NCBI GenBank assembly: GCA_029256645.1
Contig: JAQSXM010000055.1
Span: forward strand, 1-12,435
From: Sporomusa sp.
GTDB taxonomy: Bacteria > Bacillota_C > Negativicutes > Sporomusales > Sporomusaceae
Length of the DNA stretch: 12,435 nucleotides
Reading direction: 5' to 3'
Below, piece by piece: positions 1-6,429 of this stretch. The translations under genes were made by a program, and so were the position numbers. Position 1 is the stretch's first letter, and each line of letters opens with the position of its first letter. The notes under the pieces were generated by a model. The model saw nothing but the letters and a program-made list of their open reading frames with translations, did not search any database and had not been told where the DNA came from.

Positions 1-1052
1 GGGGCTGTACCCGCGGTTGCCGGTTTTGCCAGGCCGGGGTACTCTACCGTCCTGTACGTGAGCGCAAAATGGAGACGCTGGTAAACTATGTTCAGGAGCT
101 TATCAATAATACCGGCTATAACGAGATATCGCTGGTATCATTAAGCTCTGCTGATTATTCCTGTCTGAGTCATTTGATTACCCAGCTTACTACCCGGTTT
201 AAAGAGCAGGGGGTAAGTGTGTCGCTGCCATCACTCAGAATTGACAGTTTTTCTATTGACCTTGCTAAACAGGTCCAGCAGGTAAGGAAAAGTGGTTTGA
301 CCTTTGCGCCTGAGGCCGGGACGCAGCGTCTGCGGGATGTAATTAATAAAGGTGTAACTGAGGCGGACCTCATCGAGGCAGTAAGTGCTGCTTTTACATC
401 AGGGTGGTCAACCATTAAACTCTACTTTATGATTGGTTTGCCTACTGAAACTGATGAGGACATAGCGGGCATTGCTGTTTTGGCACAGCAGGTCGCAGAC
501 CTTTACAAACAGATAAAAGGCCGCAAGGGTGCAAAGGTGACTGTCAGTGTATCATCGTTTGTGCCCAAGCCCCATACTGCTTTCCAGTGGTTTGGACAAG
601 ATCCGGTCGAGGAAATCGAACGGAAACAAAGGCTATTACGATCCCTGATTAAGGATCGCAGCATTTCGCTCAGTTGGCATGATGCCCGCACCAGCTTCCT
701 GGAGGGGGTATTTTCCCGTGGTGACCGTCGATTAGGCAAGGTAATCCTCCGGGCGTGGCAGAACGGGGTTAAGTTTGACGGCTGGTCTGAACATTTTAAG
801 TATAATGTCTGGATGGAAGCTTTTGCCGCTGAGAATATTGATCCTGCTGTTTATGCCAGTCGTGACAGGGATAATGACGAGAATTTGCCCTGGGACCATT
901 TATCATCAGGGGTGGACAAGTCTTTCCTGACAAGGGAATGGCAGGCTGCGCAACAGGCGGCATTTACTCCTGACTGTCGCCGGCAGCAGTGTGGTGCCTG
1001 TGGTGTTTGTCAGAAGCTTGATGTTAAAGTAGTTGATTGGGGGCAGGCATAA
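1..1052 (+). CDS. Radical SAM protein, TIGR03960-like, 5'-truncated by window edge
   Basis: The reading frame is open from the first bases of the window, so this is the C-terminal part of a longer protein; the ATG at 69 is internal. Bases 3-29 encode the radical SAM cluster motif CTRGCRFC (CX3CX2C), which binds a 4Fe-4S cluster and S-adenosylmethionine. The SAM-barrel follows, with TFAPEAGTQRLRDVINKG and LYFMIGLPTETDED both typical of the B12-binding-domain radical SAM group. The N-terminal B12-type domain expected for this family would lie upstream and is not visible. The C terminus has a second cysteine cluster, CX4CX2CX2C (codons at 975, 990, 999 and 1008), usual in this family and probably a metal or Fe-S site. 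The stop codon overlaps the start of the DUF2344 gene by one base, implying co-translation and a shared job. The substrate is unknown to me; RNA modification would be only a guess from the rng neighbour. Confidence 0.9.
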   Translation, partial: GCTRGCRFCQAGVLYRPVRERKMETLVNYVQELINNTGYNEISLVSLSSADYSCLSHLITQLTTRFKEQGVSVSLPSLRIDSFSIDLAKQVQQVRKSGLTFAPEAGTQRLRDVINKGVTEADLIEAVSAAFTSGWSTIKLYFMIGLPTETDEDIAGIAVLAQQVADLYKQIKGRKGAKVTVSVSSFVPKPHTAFQWFGQDPVEEIERKQRLLRSLIKDRSISLSWHDARTSFLEGVFSRGDRRLGKVILRAWQNGVKFDGWSEHFKYNVWMEAFAAENIDPAVYASRDRDNDENLPWDHLSSGVDKSFLTREWQAAQQAAFTPDCRRQQCGACGVCQKLDVKVVDWGQA

Positions 1053-1759
1053 TGGCAAAGTTACGGCTGAAAATAACTAAAGGGAACGAGATTCGTTATG
1101 TGTCGCATTTGGATTTTGCCGGAACAATTGAGCGGGTTGTTCGCCGTGCCCGACTACCTGCTGCCTACTCCGAAGGCTTTAACCCTCATATGAAAATGGC
1201 TTTTGCTTCGGCGTTGGCAGTAGGTGTGACCAGTGAGGCCGAATATCTTGATATTGAACTTACGGAAGAACTGGAAATTGCCAGCATCGAGACCCGCCTT
1301 AGGTCGCAACTGCCTGCAGGAATTGAACTTAAATCTGCCAGATATGTGCACACACCCGGCCCAGCCCTCATGGCGGTTGTCAATCTGGCAACCTATGACA
1401 TTATTATCCCCTTAGCGCCTGCGGCGACATTAGATACGGTAATAGCAAGTTTAACCAATTTCAATAGCGAAATTGAGATTGTTTATATTAAGGAAACGCC
1501 CAAAGGACGGCGTGAGATTGATATTAAAGAATATCTTGCCGCACCGGTTACCGCCGCACTGGCATCAGATAATCAAGCGCTGTTGTCAATAAGCCTGTCG
1601 ATAAAAATAACACCAACAGGCAGTGTCAAGCCCGCTGAAGTGCTTGCTGTTTTAACAGGCAGTTATGGTTTGCCTGCTGATTATGGTAATGCACTTATCA
1701 ACCGTACCGGGTTATTTGTTAGTGACGGGCGGGGAAAGCGGTCACCGATTGAACTATAA
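1052..1759 (+). CDS. TIGR03936 / DUF2344 family protein, radical SAM partner
   Basis: A 235-residue protein starting MAKLRLKITKGNEIRYVSHL. The opening with K-G-x-x-R-Y-x-S-H-x-D and the following RRARLP and EGFNPHMKMAFASALAVG stretches are characteristic of the TIGR03936/DUF2344 family, which is found next to, or fused to, TIGR03960 radical SAM proteins. I chose ATG 1052 (ATAATG overlap with the upstream stop, GGGGG purine run at 1039-1043) over a TTG at 1037, which would only add five residues inside the previous gene. No membrane segment or signal peptide is visible. It lies 21 bases upstream of rng and is probably in the same transcript. The molecular function is not established to my knowledge; a substrate-binding or accessory role for the radical SAM enzyme is inferred from the obligate pairing. 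Confidence 0.88.
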   Translation: MAKLRLKITKGNEIRYVSHLDFAGTIERVVRRARLPAAYSEGFNPHMKMAFASALAVGVTSEAEYLDIELTEELEIASIETRLRSQLPAGIELKSARYVHTPGPALMAVVNLATYDIIIPLAPAATLDTVIASLTNFNSEIEIVYIKETPKGRREIDIKEYLAAPVTAALASDNQALLSISLSIKITPTGSVKPAEVLAVLTGSYGLPADYGNALINRTGLFVSDGRGKRSPIEL

Positions 1760-1780
1760 TTAAGTTAAAGGAAACATGGT

Positions 1781-3220
1781 ATGAAAAAGAGTATTATCGC
1801 CAATGTTATGCCGGAGGAAACCAGGGTCGCGCTCCTGGAAGACGGCGAACTTATGGAAATATCAGTTGAACGCAGCGAGAGTGGGCATCTGGTTGGCAAC
1901 ATTTATAAAGGTAAAGTAAAAAATGTTCTGCCAGGTATGCAGGCGGCTTTTGTTGATATCGGGCGCGATAAAAATGCATTCTTATATATGGGAGATGCCG
2001 GACGCCAGGCCGCCTGCCAGCATTTAACGGTTGGCCAGGACGTACTGGTGCAGATCTCCAAAGATGCTATGGGTGAGAAAGGCCCGCGTGCCACGATCAG
2101 TCTGACCTTGCCGGGACGGTACATCGTGCTTATGCCAACTGTCGATTATATCGGCATTTCACGTCGTATTGAAGATGAACCTGAACGAAATAGATTAAGA
2201 CAGCTTGCTGAAAAAATCCGTCCGGCAGGTATGGGGGTCATTGTCAGGACGGTGGCTGCAGGAAAAAGCCAGGATGAACTAGTCAACGATATGGCCTACC
2301 TGACTAATATCTGGTCAACCCTGAGCGCCAGGGTTAAAAGGACTAATGCACCAGCGCTTATTTACCGGGATGCTGACCTGGTTGTCAGGATTGTCCGCGA
2401 TTATTTGACAAACGATGTTACGGAGTTTGTCATCGATAGCCAAGAGGCCTATAACCGGGTAATTGATTTACTAAAATATACATCACCTGAACTTGTTGGC
2501 TGTGTTAGGCTGTATGAACAAACCGCCGGCCCTGATGCTGATATGTTCAGCCGGTTTAATATTGACAATAAACTTGAAAGCCTGCGTAACCGGCGGGTAG
2601 AGTTGGCCTGTGGCGGCTATCTTGTTATTGATTATACGGAAGCATTGACAGTCATTGATGTTAATACCGGAAAATTTATCGGCAATACCAATCTGTCTGA
2701 AACCGTATTTCAGACAAACATGGAGGCGACTGCCGAGATTGCCAGACAGCTTAGATTAAGAGATATTGGCGGTATTATTATCATCGACTTTATTGATATG
2801 GCTAAAGTTGAGCAACGGGCAGCCGTTTTAACAGCCCTTGAACTTGAGCTCAAAAAAGACCGGACGAAATCAAACGTTTTAGGCATAACCAACCTGGGAT
2901 TGGTTGAAATGACCCGTAAAAAGGCCAGGCAAAACATTAATGGTATGCTTTATGGCGAATGCCCGTGCTGTTTGGGCAGAGGCCGTATAAAATCCCCGGA
3001 AACGGTTGTAATTGATATCAAACGGGAATTGAGAAAATTAAATAAACGCCCCCGGACGGGAGGAAGGCTGTTAATTCAGGTTCATCCCCAGGTAGCCGAG
3101 TTCTTAAACAGGCAGGGAGAGCTTAAACGGCTTGAACAGGAAACGGCCAGAACCCTTGCTGTGGAAATGGCTCCAACCATGAATCCGGAGATGTTTTCGC
3201 TGCTTTGGAAACCTGATTGA
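1781..3220 (+). CDS. rng: Ribonuclease G/E family endoribonuclease
   Basis: A 479-residue protein of the length expected for RNase G, without the long C-terminal scaffold of RNase E. RNase G/E cuts single-stranded A/U-rich RNA and matures rRNA 5' ends in the cytoplasm. Residues about 35-115 form the S1 RNA-binding domain (GNIYKGKVKNVLPGMQAAFVDIG). The two catalytic, metal-binding aspartates are visible: D293 in VIDVNTG and D336 in IIIDFIDM. The zinc-link signature is CPCCLGRG (C394 and C397), used in the family for dimer/tetramer formation. The ATG at 1781 is preceded by AAAGGAAA at 1767-1774. The gene follows the radical SAM/DUF2344 pair by 21 bases, and its TGA stop lies inside the -35 box of the next promoter. 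Firmicutes vary in whether they carry RNase G/E or RNase Y; only this one is seen here. Confidence 0.96.
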   Translation: MKKSIIANVMPEETRVALLEDGELMEISVERSESGHLVGNIYKGKVKNVLPGMQAAFVDIGRDKNAFLYMGDAGRQAACQHLTVGQDVLVQISKDAMGEKGPRATISLTLPGRYIVLMPTVDYIGISRRIEDEPERNRLRQLAEKIRPAGMGVIVRTVAAGKSQDELVNDMAYLTNIWSTLSARVKRTNAPALIYRDADLVVRIVRDYLTNDVTEFVIDSQEAYNRVIDLLKYTSPELVGCVRLYEQTAGPDADMFSRFNIDNKLESLRNRRVELACGGYLVIDYTEALTVIDVNTGKFIGNTNLSETVFQTNMEATAEIARQLRLRDIGGIIIIDFIDMAKVEQRAAVLTALELELKKDRTKSNVLGITNLGLVEMTRKKARQNINGMLYGECPCCLGRGRIKSPETVVIDIKRELRKLNKRPRTGGRLLIQVHPQVAEFLNRQGELKRLEQETARTLAVEMAPTMNPEMFSLLWKPD

Positions 3221-3245
3221 CAAACTATTACCATTATGGTAAAAT
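3217..3245 (+). promoter_or_regulatory. Sigma-A promoter of rplU-ysxB-rpmA
   Basis: TTGACA at 3217-3222, a 17-base spacer, and TAAAAT at 3240-3245: a perfect -35 box and a five-of-six -10 box. The -35 box overlaps the TGA stop of rng (3218-3220). Transcription would begin near 3252, giving a roughly 110-base leader before rplU. Confidence 0.85.
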
Positions 3246-3251
3246 TTCATG

Positions 3252-3362
3252 ATGTAGGCGTTAAGTCTACTTTAACCGCGCGGAGAGGTTTCTAAAAAAC
3301 AAAACTGTGTTTTGTTTTACCGTATTCGGCGAGTCCTACGCAGGGGAGGTGCAATATTAATA
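3252..3362 (+). ncRNA. L21 leader RNA (ribosomal protein operon leader)
   Basis: The 5' UTR of rplU contains AACCGCGCGGAGAGG (3274-3288) and CGTATTCGGCGAGTCCTACG (3321-3340). These resemble the conserved blocks I recall for the L21 leader of low-GC Gram-positive bacteria (Rfam L21_leader). Between them, AAAACAAAAC (3296-3305) and GTTTTGTTTT (3309-3318) form a hairpin. The RNA is thought to bind a protein of the operon, probably L21, for autogenous control. The SD site GGGGAGGTG is at 3343-3351. Identification is by recall of the consensus, not by a covariance search. Confidence 0.78.
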
Positions 3363-3674
3363 ATGTACGCTATTATTGAAACAGGCGGTAAACAATACCG
3401 TGTTACTGAAGGCGATGTGCTCACTATCGAGAAAATCGAAGTGGCTGAAGGTCAGACTGTTGACTTTGACCGTGTTCTGACTGTAGTAAAAGACGGTGAA
3501 GTAGTTATCGGCAAACCGCTGATAGCTGACGCTAAAGTTACTGCTGAAGTAGTGTCTCACGGCAAAGGTAAGAAGATTTTGGTTTTTAAATACAAAGCAA
3601 AATCCAACTATCGTCGTCGCCAAGGCCATCGTCAGCCGTTTACCAAAATCCGCATTGACAAGATTCTTGCTTAA
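3363..3674 (+). CDS. rplU: 50S ribosomal protein L21
   Basis: A 103-residue protein, the standard bacterial length. It begins [18 protein letters not shown] and ends with the family hallmark region [20 protein letters not shown] and KIRIDKI. L21 binds 23S rRNA in the large subunit. The ATG at 3363 is chosen because it gives the canonical N terminus and sits 11 bases after the GGGGAGGTG SD; a TTG at 3312 in the same frame would add 17 residues inside the leader RNA and is rejected. It is the first gene of a three-gene unit with ysxB (9-base gap) and rpmA. Regulation is probably by the leader upstream. Confidence 0.98.
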   Translation: MYAIIETGGKQYRVTEGDVLTIEKIEVAEGQTVDFDRVLTVVKDGEVVIGKPLIADAKVTAEVVSHGKGKKILVFKYKAKSNYRRRQGHRQPFTKIRIDKILA

Positions 3675-3683
3675 GGCCGGATA

Positions 3684-4004
3684 ATGATTACGGTTACATT
3701 GATTCGCGATAATAATCAGGCAATTAAGGGATTTATGGTGAATGGGCATGCACAAGCTGCACCCCATGGTCAGGATATTGTATGTGCAGGTGTATCTGCT
3801 CTTACTCAGTCGTCCATCATGGGAATTGAACGCCACTTACGGCGGGAGATTAACCTGGTGCAGGACCGCAGCGGGCTTAAGATCGAACTTGCCGGACAGC
3901 CTGACAGCCTGACGGCGGCAGTCTTTGAAACCATGCTCCTTGGTCTAACTGAAATTGCCAAACTATATCCTAAGAGTGTTCGGATTATTGAGCACAGGAG
4001 GTGA
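3684..4004 (+). CDS. prp: Prp ribosomal-processing cysteine protease (YsxB)
   Basis: A 106-residue protein between rplU and rpmA, the fixed Firmicutes position of ysxB/prp. The catalytic pair of this protease family is visible: H22 in NGHA and C34 in [10 protein letters not shown]. The family enzyme removes a short N-terminal extension from ribosomal protein L27 before ribosome assembly. The L27 encoded immediately downstream has such an extension, so enzyme and substrate are co-encoded. The TGA stop (4002-4004) lies within the AGGAGGTG SD of rpmA, which suggests translational coupling. The ATG at 3684 follows AAGGCCGG, a modest SD. Confidence 0.94.
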   Translation: MITVTLIRDNNQAIKGFMVNGHAQAAPHGQDIVCAGVSALTQSSIMGIERHLRREINLVQDRSGLKIELAGQPDSLTAAVFETMLLGLTEIAKLYPKSVRIIEHRR

Positions 4005-4011
4005 AAGCAAC

Positions 4012-4320
4012 ATGGAAAAATTCAAACTGAATTCTTTTGACTTACAGTTATTTGCTCATAAAAAGGGTGTGGGTAGTACCCGTAATGGCCGTGACAGCGC
4101 GGCTCAGCGTCTGGGTGTTAAACGTCACGCCGGTGAGGTTGTTACTGCAGGCAGTATTCTGGTACGCCAGCGCGGAACCCATTTCCATCCTGGTAATAAC
4201 GTCGGCATCGGCAAAGACGATACCCTGTTTGCCAAAGTTCCCGGTAAAGTCGCTTTCGAGCGTAAAGGCCGCTATGACCGGCAAATAAGTGTGTATCCTG
4301 CAGCTGAAGAAGCTATTTAA
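4012..4320 (+). CDS. rpmA: 50S ribosomal protein L27, with Prp-cleavable N-terminal extension
   Basis: A 102-residue L27. The core [20 protein letters not shown] follows the N-terminal extension [14 protein letters not shown]. By analogy with the known Prp site in Firmicutes L27 (cut after an LQxF-type motif), processing is expected between F14 and A15, exposing the AHKKG tail that reaches the peptidyl transferase centre. [20 protein letters not shown] and [13 protein letters not shown] complete the family signature. The ATG at 4012 lies 8 bases after a perfect AGGAGGTG (3996-4003); an in-frame TTG at 3955 inside ysxB is rejected. It is the last gene before a strong terminator. Confidence 0.98.
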   Translation: MEKFKLNSFDLQLFAHKKGVGSTRNGRDSAAQRLGVKRHAGEVVTAGSILVRQRGTHFHPGNNVGIGKDDTLFAKVPGKVAFERKGRYDRQISVYPAAEEAI

Positions 4321-4326
4321 GAAATG

Positions 4327-4355
4327 CCTGCGGCCCACAAAGCCGCAGGTTTTTA
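4327..4355 (+). terminator. Rho-independent terminator after rpmA
   Basis: A perfect 8-bp GC-rich stem, CCTGCGGC (4327-4334) with GCCGCAGG (4342-4349), a 7-base loop, then TTTTTAT. It ends the rplU-prp-rpmA unit 7 bases after the rpmA stop. Confidence 0.95.
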
Positions 4356-4391
4356 TATTTTTACCAAAACTATCGTAATCCGACAGGTATT

Positions 4392-4420
4392 TTGGCTGAC
4401 CGGGGCGAAAGACATATCAT
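4392..4420 (+). promoter_or_regulatory. Possible promoter for the Spo0B-like gene
   Basis: TTGGCT (4392-4397), a 17-base spacer, and TATCAT (4415-4420). Box scores are moderate, but a new start is needed here because a strong terminator lies just upstream. The obgE-proA genes may depend on this promoter. A different sigma factor cannot be excluded. Confidence 0.4.
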
Positions 4421-4447
4421 TCTGCAGTATATCGGAAGGATGATTGT

Positions 4448-4663
4448 ATGACAAACACAGGCTGCTCTGAAGTAATGACATGTACTGACGTAGTCAAATT
4501 GCTCCGTATCCAGCGTCATGATTTCTTAAACCACCTGCAGGTTATTCACGCTATGATTCAATTGGGACGTGGTGAGAAGGCGCTGCAATATATTGAAAAA
4601 CTTGCGCACGACCCCGAAATGATATCAAATGTGCTGGCTGCTTACCAAAACGAGCACATTTAA
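4448..4663 (+). CDS. Mini Spo0B-like phosphotransferase-type helical domain protein
   Basis: A 71-residue protein containing only the helical-hairpin domain typical of Spo0B and Spo0B-type sensor kinases: LLRIQRHDFLNHLQVIHAMI, then a second helix EKALQYIEKLA. H24 in RHDFLNHL aligns with the phosphorylated histidine of Bacillus Spo0B (SRHDWMNKL). Spo0B relays phosphate from Spo0F to Spo0A at sporulation onset, and spo0B lies between rpmA and obg in Bacillus, exactly as here. The Bacillus protein is about 190 residues; the C-terminal ATPase-fold domain is missing here. Start: ATG 4448 with GGAAGGA at 4434-4440. The protein could be a genuine short dimeric phosphotransfer domain, or a full gene shortened by a frameshift near 4650. 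The family assignment is fairly safe; the role in sporulation is inferred. Confidence 0.8.
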   Translation: MTNTGCSEVMTCTDVVKLLRIQRHDFLNHLQVIHAMIQLGRGEKALQYIEKLAHDPEMISNVLAAYQNEHI

Positions 4664-4690
4664 CTATATACAACCTTGCAGCTTAATATT

Positions 4691-4759
4691 TGACCCAAAC
4701 TCCCGCTTGCATACCCTAAAGGGCACAGGAAATATGGGAGTCTTAGAGCGGGTTAGTCA
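4691..4759 (+). other. Structured gap upstream of obgE with competing stems
   Basis: The 152-base gap between the Spo0B-like gene and obgE holds two overlapping inverted repeats. ACTCCC (4699-4704) pairs with GGGAGT (4736-4741). CCCGCT (4702-4707) pairs with AGCGGG (4747-4752), extended by TGAC (4691-4694) with GTCA (4756-4759). They share CCC at 4702-4704 and so cannot form together. No T tract follows either. The region could be a regulatory leader or a remnant of coding sequence. Confidence 0.4.
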
Positions 4760-4815
4760 TCGGATAAAATTGAGCGCAATAGCGCATATTACTTATAAAA
4801 CGCAAGGGGATTTCT

Positions 4816-6087
4816 ATGTTTATTGACAGAGCAAAAATAACTACAAAAGCCGGTAGCGGCGGTAACGGTATGTCTGGCTTCCGCAGGGAAAAATATGTTC
4901 CCAAAGGTGGGCCTAGCGGCGGGGATGGTGGCCGTGGCGCTAATGTAGTATTAATTGGCGATGCTAACCTTAACACCCTGATTGATTTTCGCTATAAACG
5001 CCAGTTTAAGGCCGATAGTGGTGCTCATGGGCAAACAAGCAATATGCATGGCCGGGGAGCTGAAGATCTCCTGATCAAAGTACCGCCGGGAACCATTATA
5101 AAAGATGAAGCCACTGGTCAGGTGCTTGGTGACATTACTGAACCAGGTCAAACAATCGTGGTAGCTAAAGGTGGTCGGGGTGGGCGCGGCAATGCGCGCT
5201 TTGTTAACAGTGTCAATAGAGCACCTACCTTCGCTGAATTAGGTGAACCGGGTGAAGAACGCACGCTGCTGTTGGAGCTTAAGCTGCTTGCAGATGTCGG
5301 CCTCCTGGGGTATCCAAGTGTGGGCAAGTCAAGTATCCTGTCCCGGGTATCGGCAGCTAAACCTGAAATTGCTGCCTATCATTTTACTACATTATCACCG
5401 GTTCTAGGGGTTGTCAGTATTGCTGAGGGGCAGAACTTTGTCCTGGCTGATATTCCAGGACTCATTGAGGGTGCGCACGAGGGCGTAGGTCTTGGGCATG
5501 ATTTTCTCCGCCATGTTGAGCGTACCAAGGTTCTTATCCACGTGCTGGATGTCTCCGGGCTGGAAGGCCGCGACCCGATTGACGATTTTCATAAAATTAA
5601 TAATGAACTTAAATTATACAACGAACGGTTGTTCAAGCGTCCTCAAATTATTGCCGCTAATAAAATGGACTTGCCAGAGGCACAGGAAAACTATCAACGG
5701 GTAGCAGAGTATATGGCTGGCTTAGGTCATGAGATATATCCTGTTTCAGCTGCAACCGGTGAAGGATTAACTGCCCTGATGCAGCGGGCAGTACAGCTGC
5801 TGGCAGAGTATGTGGAAGAACCGGAAGAAATTATCGATGCCAAGGTATATGATGCCAAGCCGGAAGAGGCATATTCAGTCAAGCGGGATGATGATGGCGC
5901 TTATGTCGTTGAGGGTGAAGGGATCGAGAAGCTTGTTGCGATGACGCGTTTTGGCGATGAAGAAGGCTTGCGGCGTTTCCAGTCAATTTGGCGTAAGCTG
6001 GGAATTGATGAAGAGCTTAAGAGTCGTGGCATCCAAGAAGGTGATACTGTCCGGATTCACGATATGGAATTTGAGTTTAGACCATAG
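4816..6087 (+). CDS. obgE: GTPase Obg (ObgE/CgtA), large-subunit assembly factor
   Basis: A 423-residue protein, close to the 428 of Bacillus Obg, with all three domains. The glycine-rich OBG fold is at about 1-157 (GSGGNG, GGPSGGDGGRGA, KGGRGGRGNARF). The GTPase domain is at about 158-330: G1 GYPSVGKSS (165-173), the FTTLSP switch, G3 DIPGLIEGA (from D212), G4 NKMD (282-285) and G5 SAATGEG (from S311). The C-terminal OCT domain carries VEGEGIEKLVAMTRFGDEE. Obg acts in 50S maturation and stringent/sporulation signalling. Start: ATG 4816 after AAGGGGA (4804-4810). The stop TAG overlaps the yhbY SD. Its position after a Spo0B-type gene matches Bacillus, where spo0B and obg form an operon. Confidence 0.98.
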   Translation: MFIDRAKITTKAGSGGNGMSGFRREKYVPKGGPSGGDGGRGANVVLIGDANLNTLIDFRYKRQFKADSGAHGQTSNMHGRGAEDLLIKVPPGTIIKDEATGQVLGDITEPGQTIVVAKGGRGGRGNARFVNSVNRAPTFAELGEPGEERTLLLELKLLADVGLLGYPSVGKSSILSRVSAAKPEIAAYHFTTLSPVLGVVSIAEGQNFVLADIPGLIEGAHEGVGLGHDFLRHVERTKVLIHVLDVSGLEGRDPIDDFHKINNELKLYNERLFKRPQIIAANKMDLPEAQENYQRVAEYMAGLGHEIYPVSAATGEGLTALMQRAVQLLAEYVEEPEEIIDAKVYDAKPEEAYSVKRDDDGAYVVEGEGIEKLVAMTRFGDEEGLRRFQSIWRKLGIDEELKSRGIQEGDTVRIHDMEFEFRP

Positions 6088-6098
6088 GAGGAAATATT

Positions 6099-6407
6099 TT
6101 GCTAGCAAACGAAACTACACTAACAGGTAAACAAAAGCGCTTTTTAAGAGCCCTGGGAAGTACGCTTGAACCTGTTGTTCAGATTGGCAAAGGCGGTGTG
6201 GTGGATTCTGTCATTGAAAGTGCCGTCCAAGTGCTGACTGTCCGTGAAATTATTAAAGTCAGGGTACTGCAAAACAGCCCGGAAGAGCCCAAAACAGCTA
6301 TTGCCGCACTAGCTCGGGCCACAGGCGCCGAATTGGTACAGGTCATTGGACGTAATGGCTTATTATATAAAAAGAATGAGGAAAAATCCAAGATAGAACT
6401 GCCGTGA
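6099..6407 (+). CDS. yhbY: YhbY-type CRM-domain RNA-binding protein
   Basis: A 102-residue single-domain protein of the CRS1/YhbY (CRM) family, which binds rRNA and associates with pre-50S particles. LTGKQKRFLRALGSTLEPVVQIGKGG is the family signature; the GKGG loop (30-33) is the RNA-binding GxxG-type turn, and RNGLLYKK lies near the C terminus. It starts with TTG at 6099: a perfect AGGAGGA (6086-6092) lies 6 bases upstream and no in-frame ATG exists near the N terminus. The SD overlaps the obgE stop, so translation of the two is likely coupled; both products act on the large ribosomal subunit. Confidence 0.94.
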   Translation: MLANETTLTGKQKRFLRALGSTLEPVVQIGKGGVVDSVIESAVQVLTVREIIKVRVLQNSPEEPKTAIAALARATGAELVQVIGRNGLLYKKNEEKSKIELP

Positions 6408-6429
6408 ACTATGGGGGAGTATTACTATT

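Noticed and set aside
3357..3836. A 159-codon open frame on the minus strand
   Set aside because: It lies opposite rplU and prp, has no SD or family features, and is explained as a shadow of two well-identified genes.
4781..4788. AGCGCA direct repeat near 4774-4787 as a regulatory site
   Set aside because: Two copies of a 6-base unit are too short to separate from chance.
4770..4799. TTGAGC and TATAAA with an 18-base spacer as an obgE promoter
   Set aside because: Transcription would start only about 10 bases before the obgE ATG, within or after its SD, so a normal leader is impossible.
6408..6429. T-box or other proline-responsive leader before proB
   Set aside because: The gap from yhbY is only 22 bases and has just an SD; there is no room for a riboswitch.
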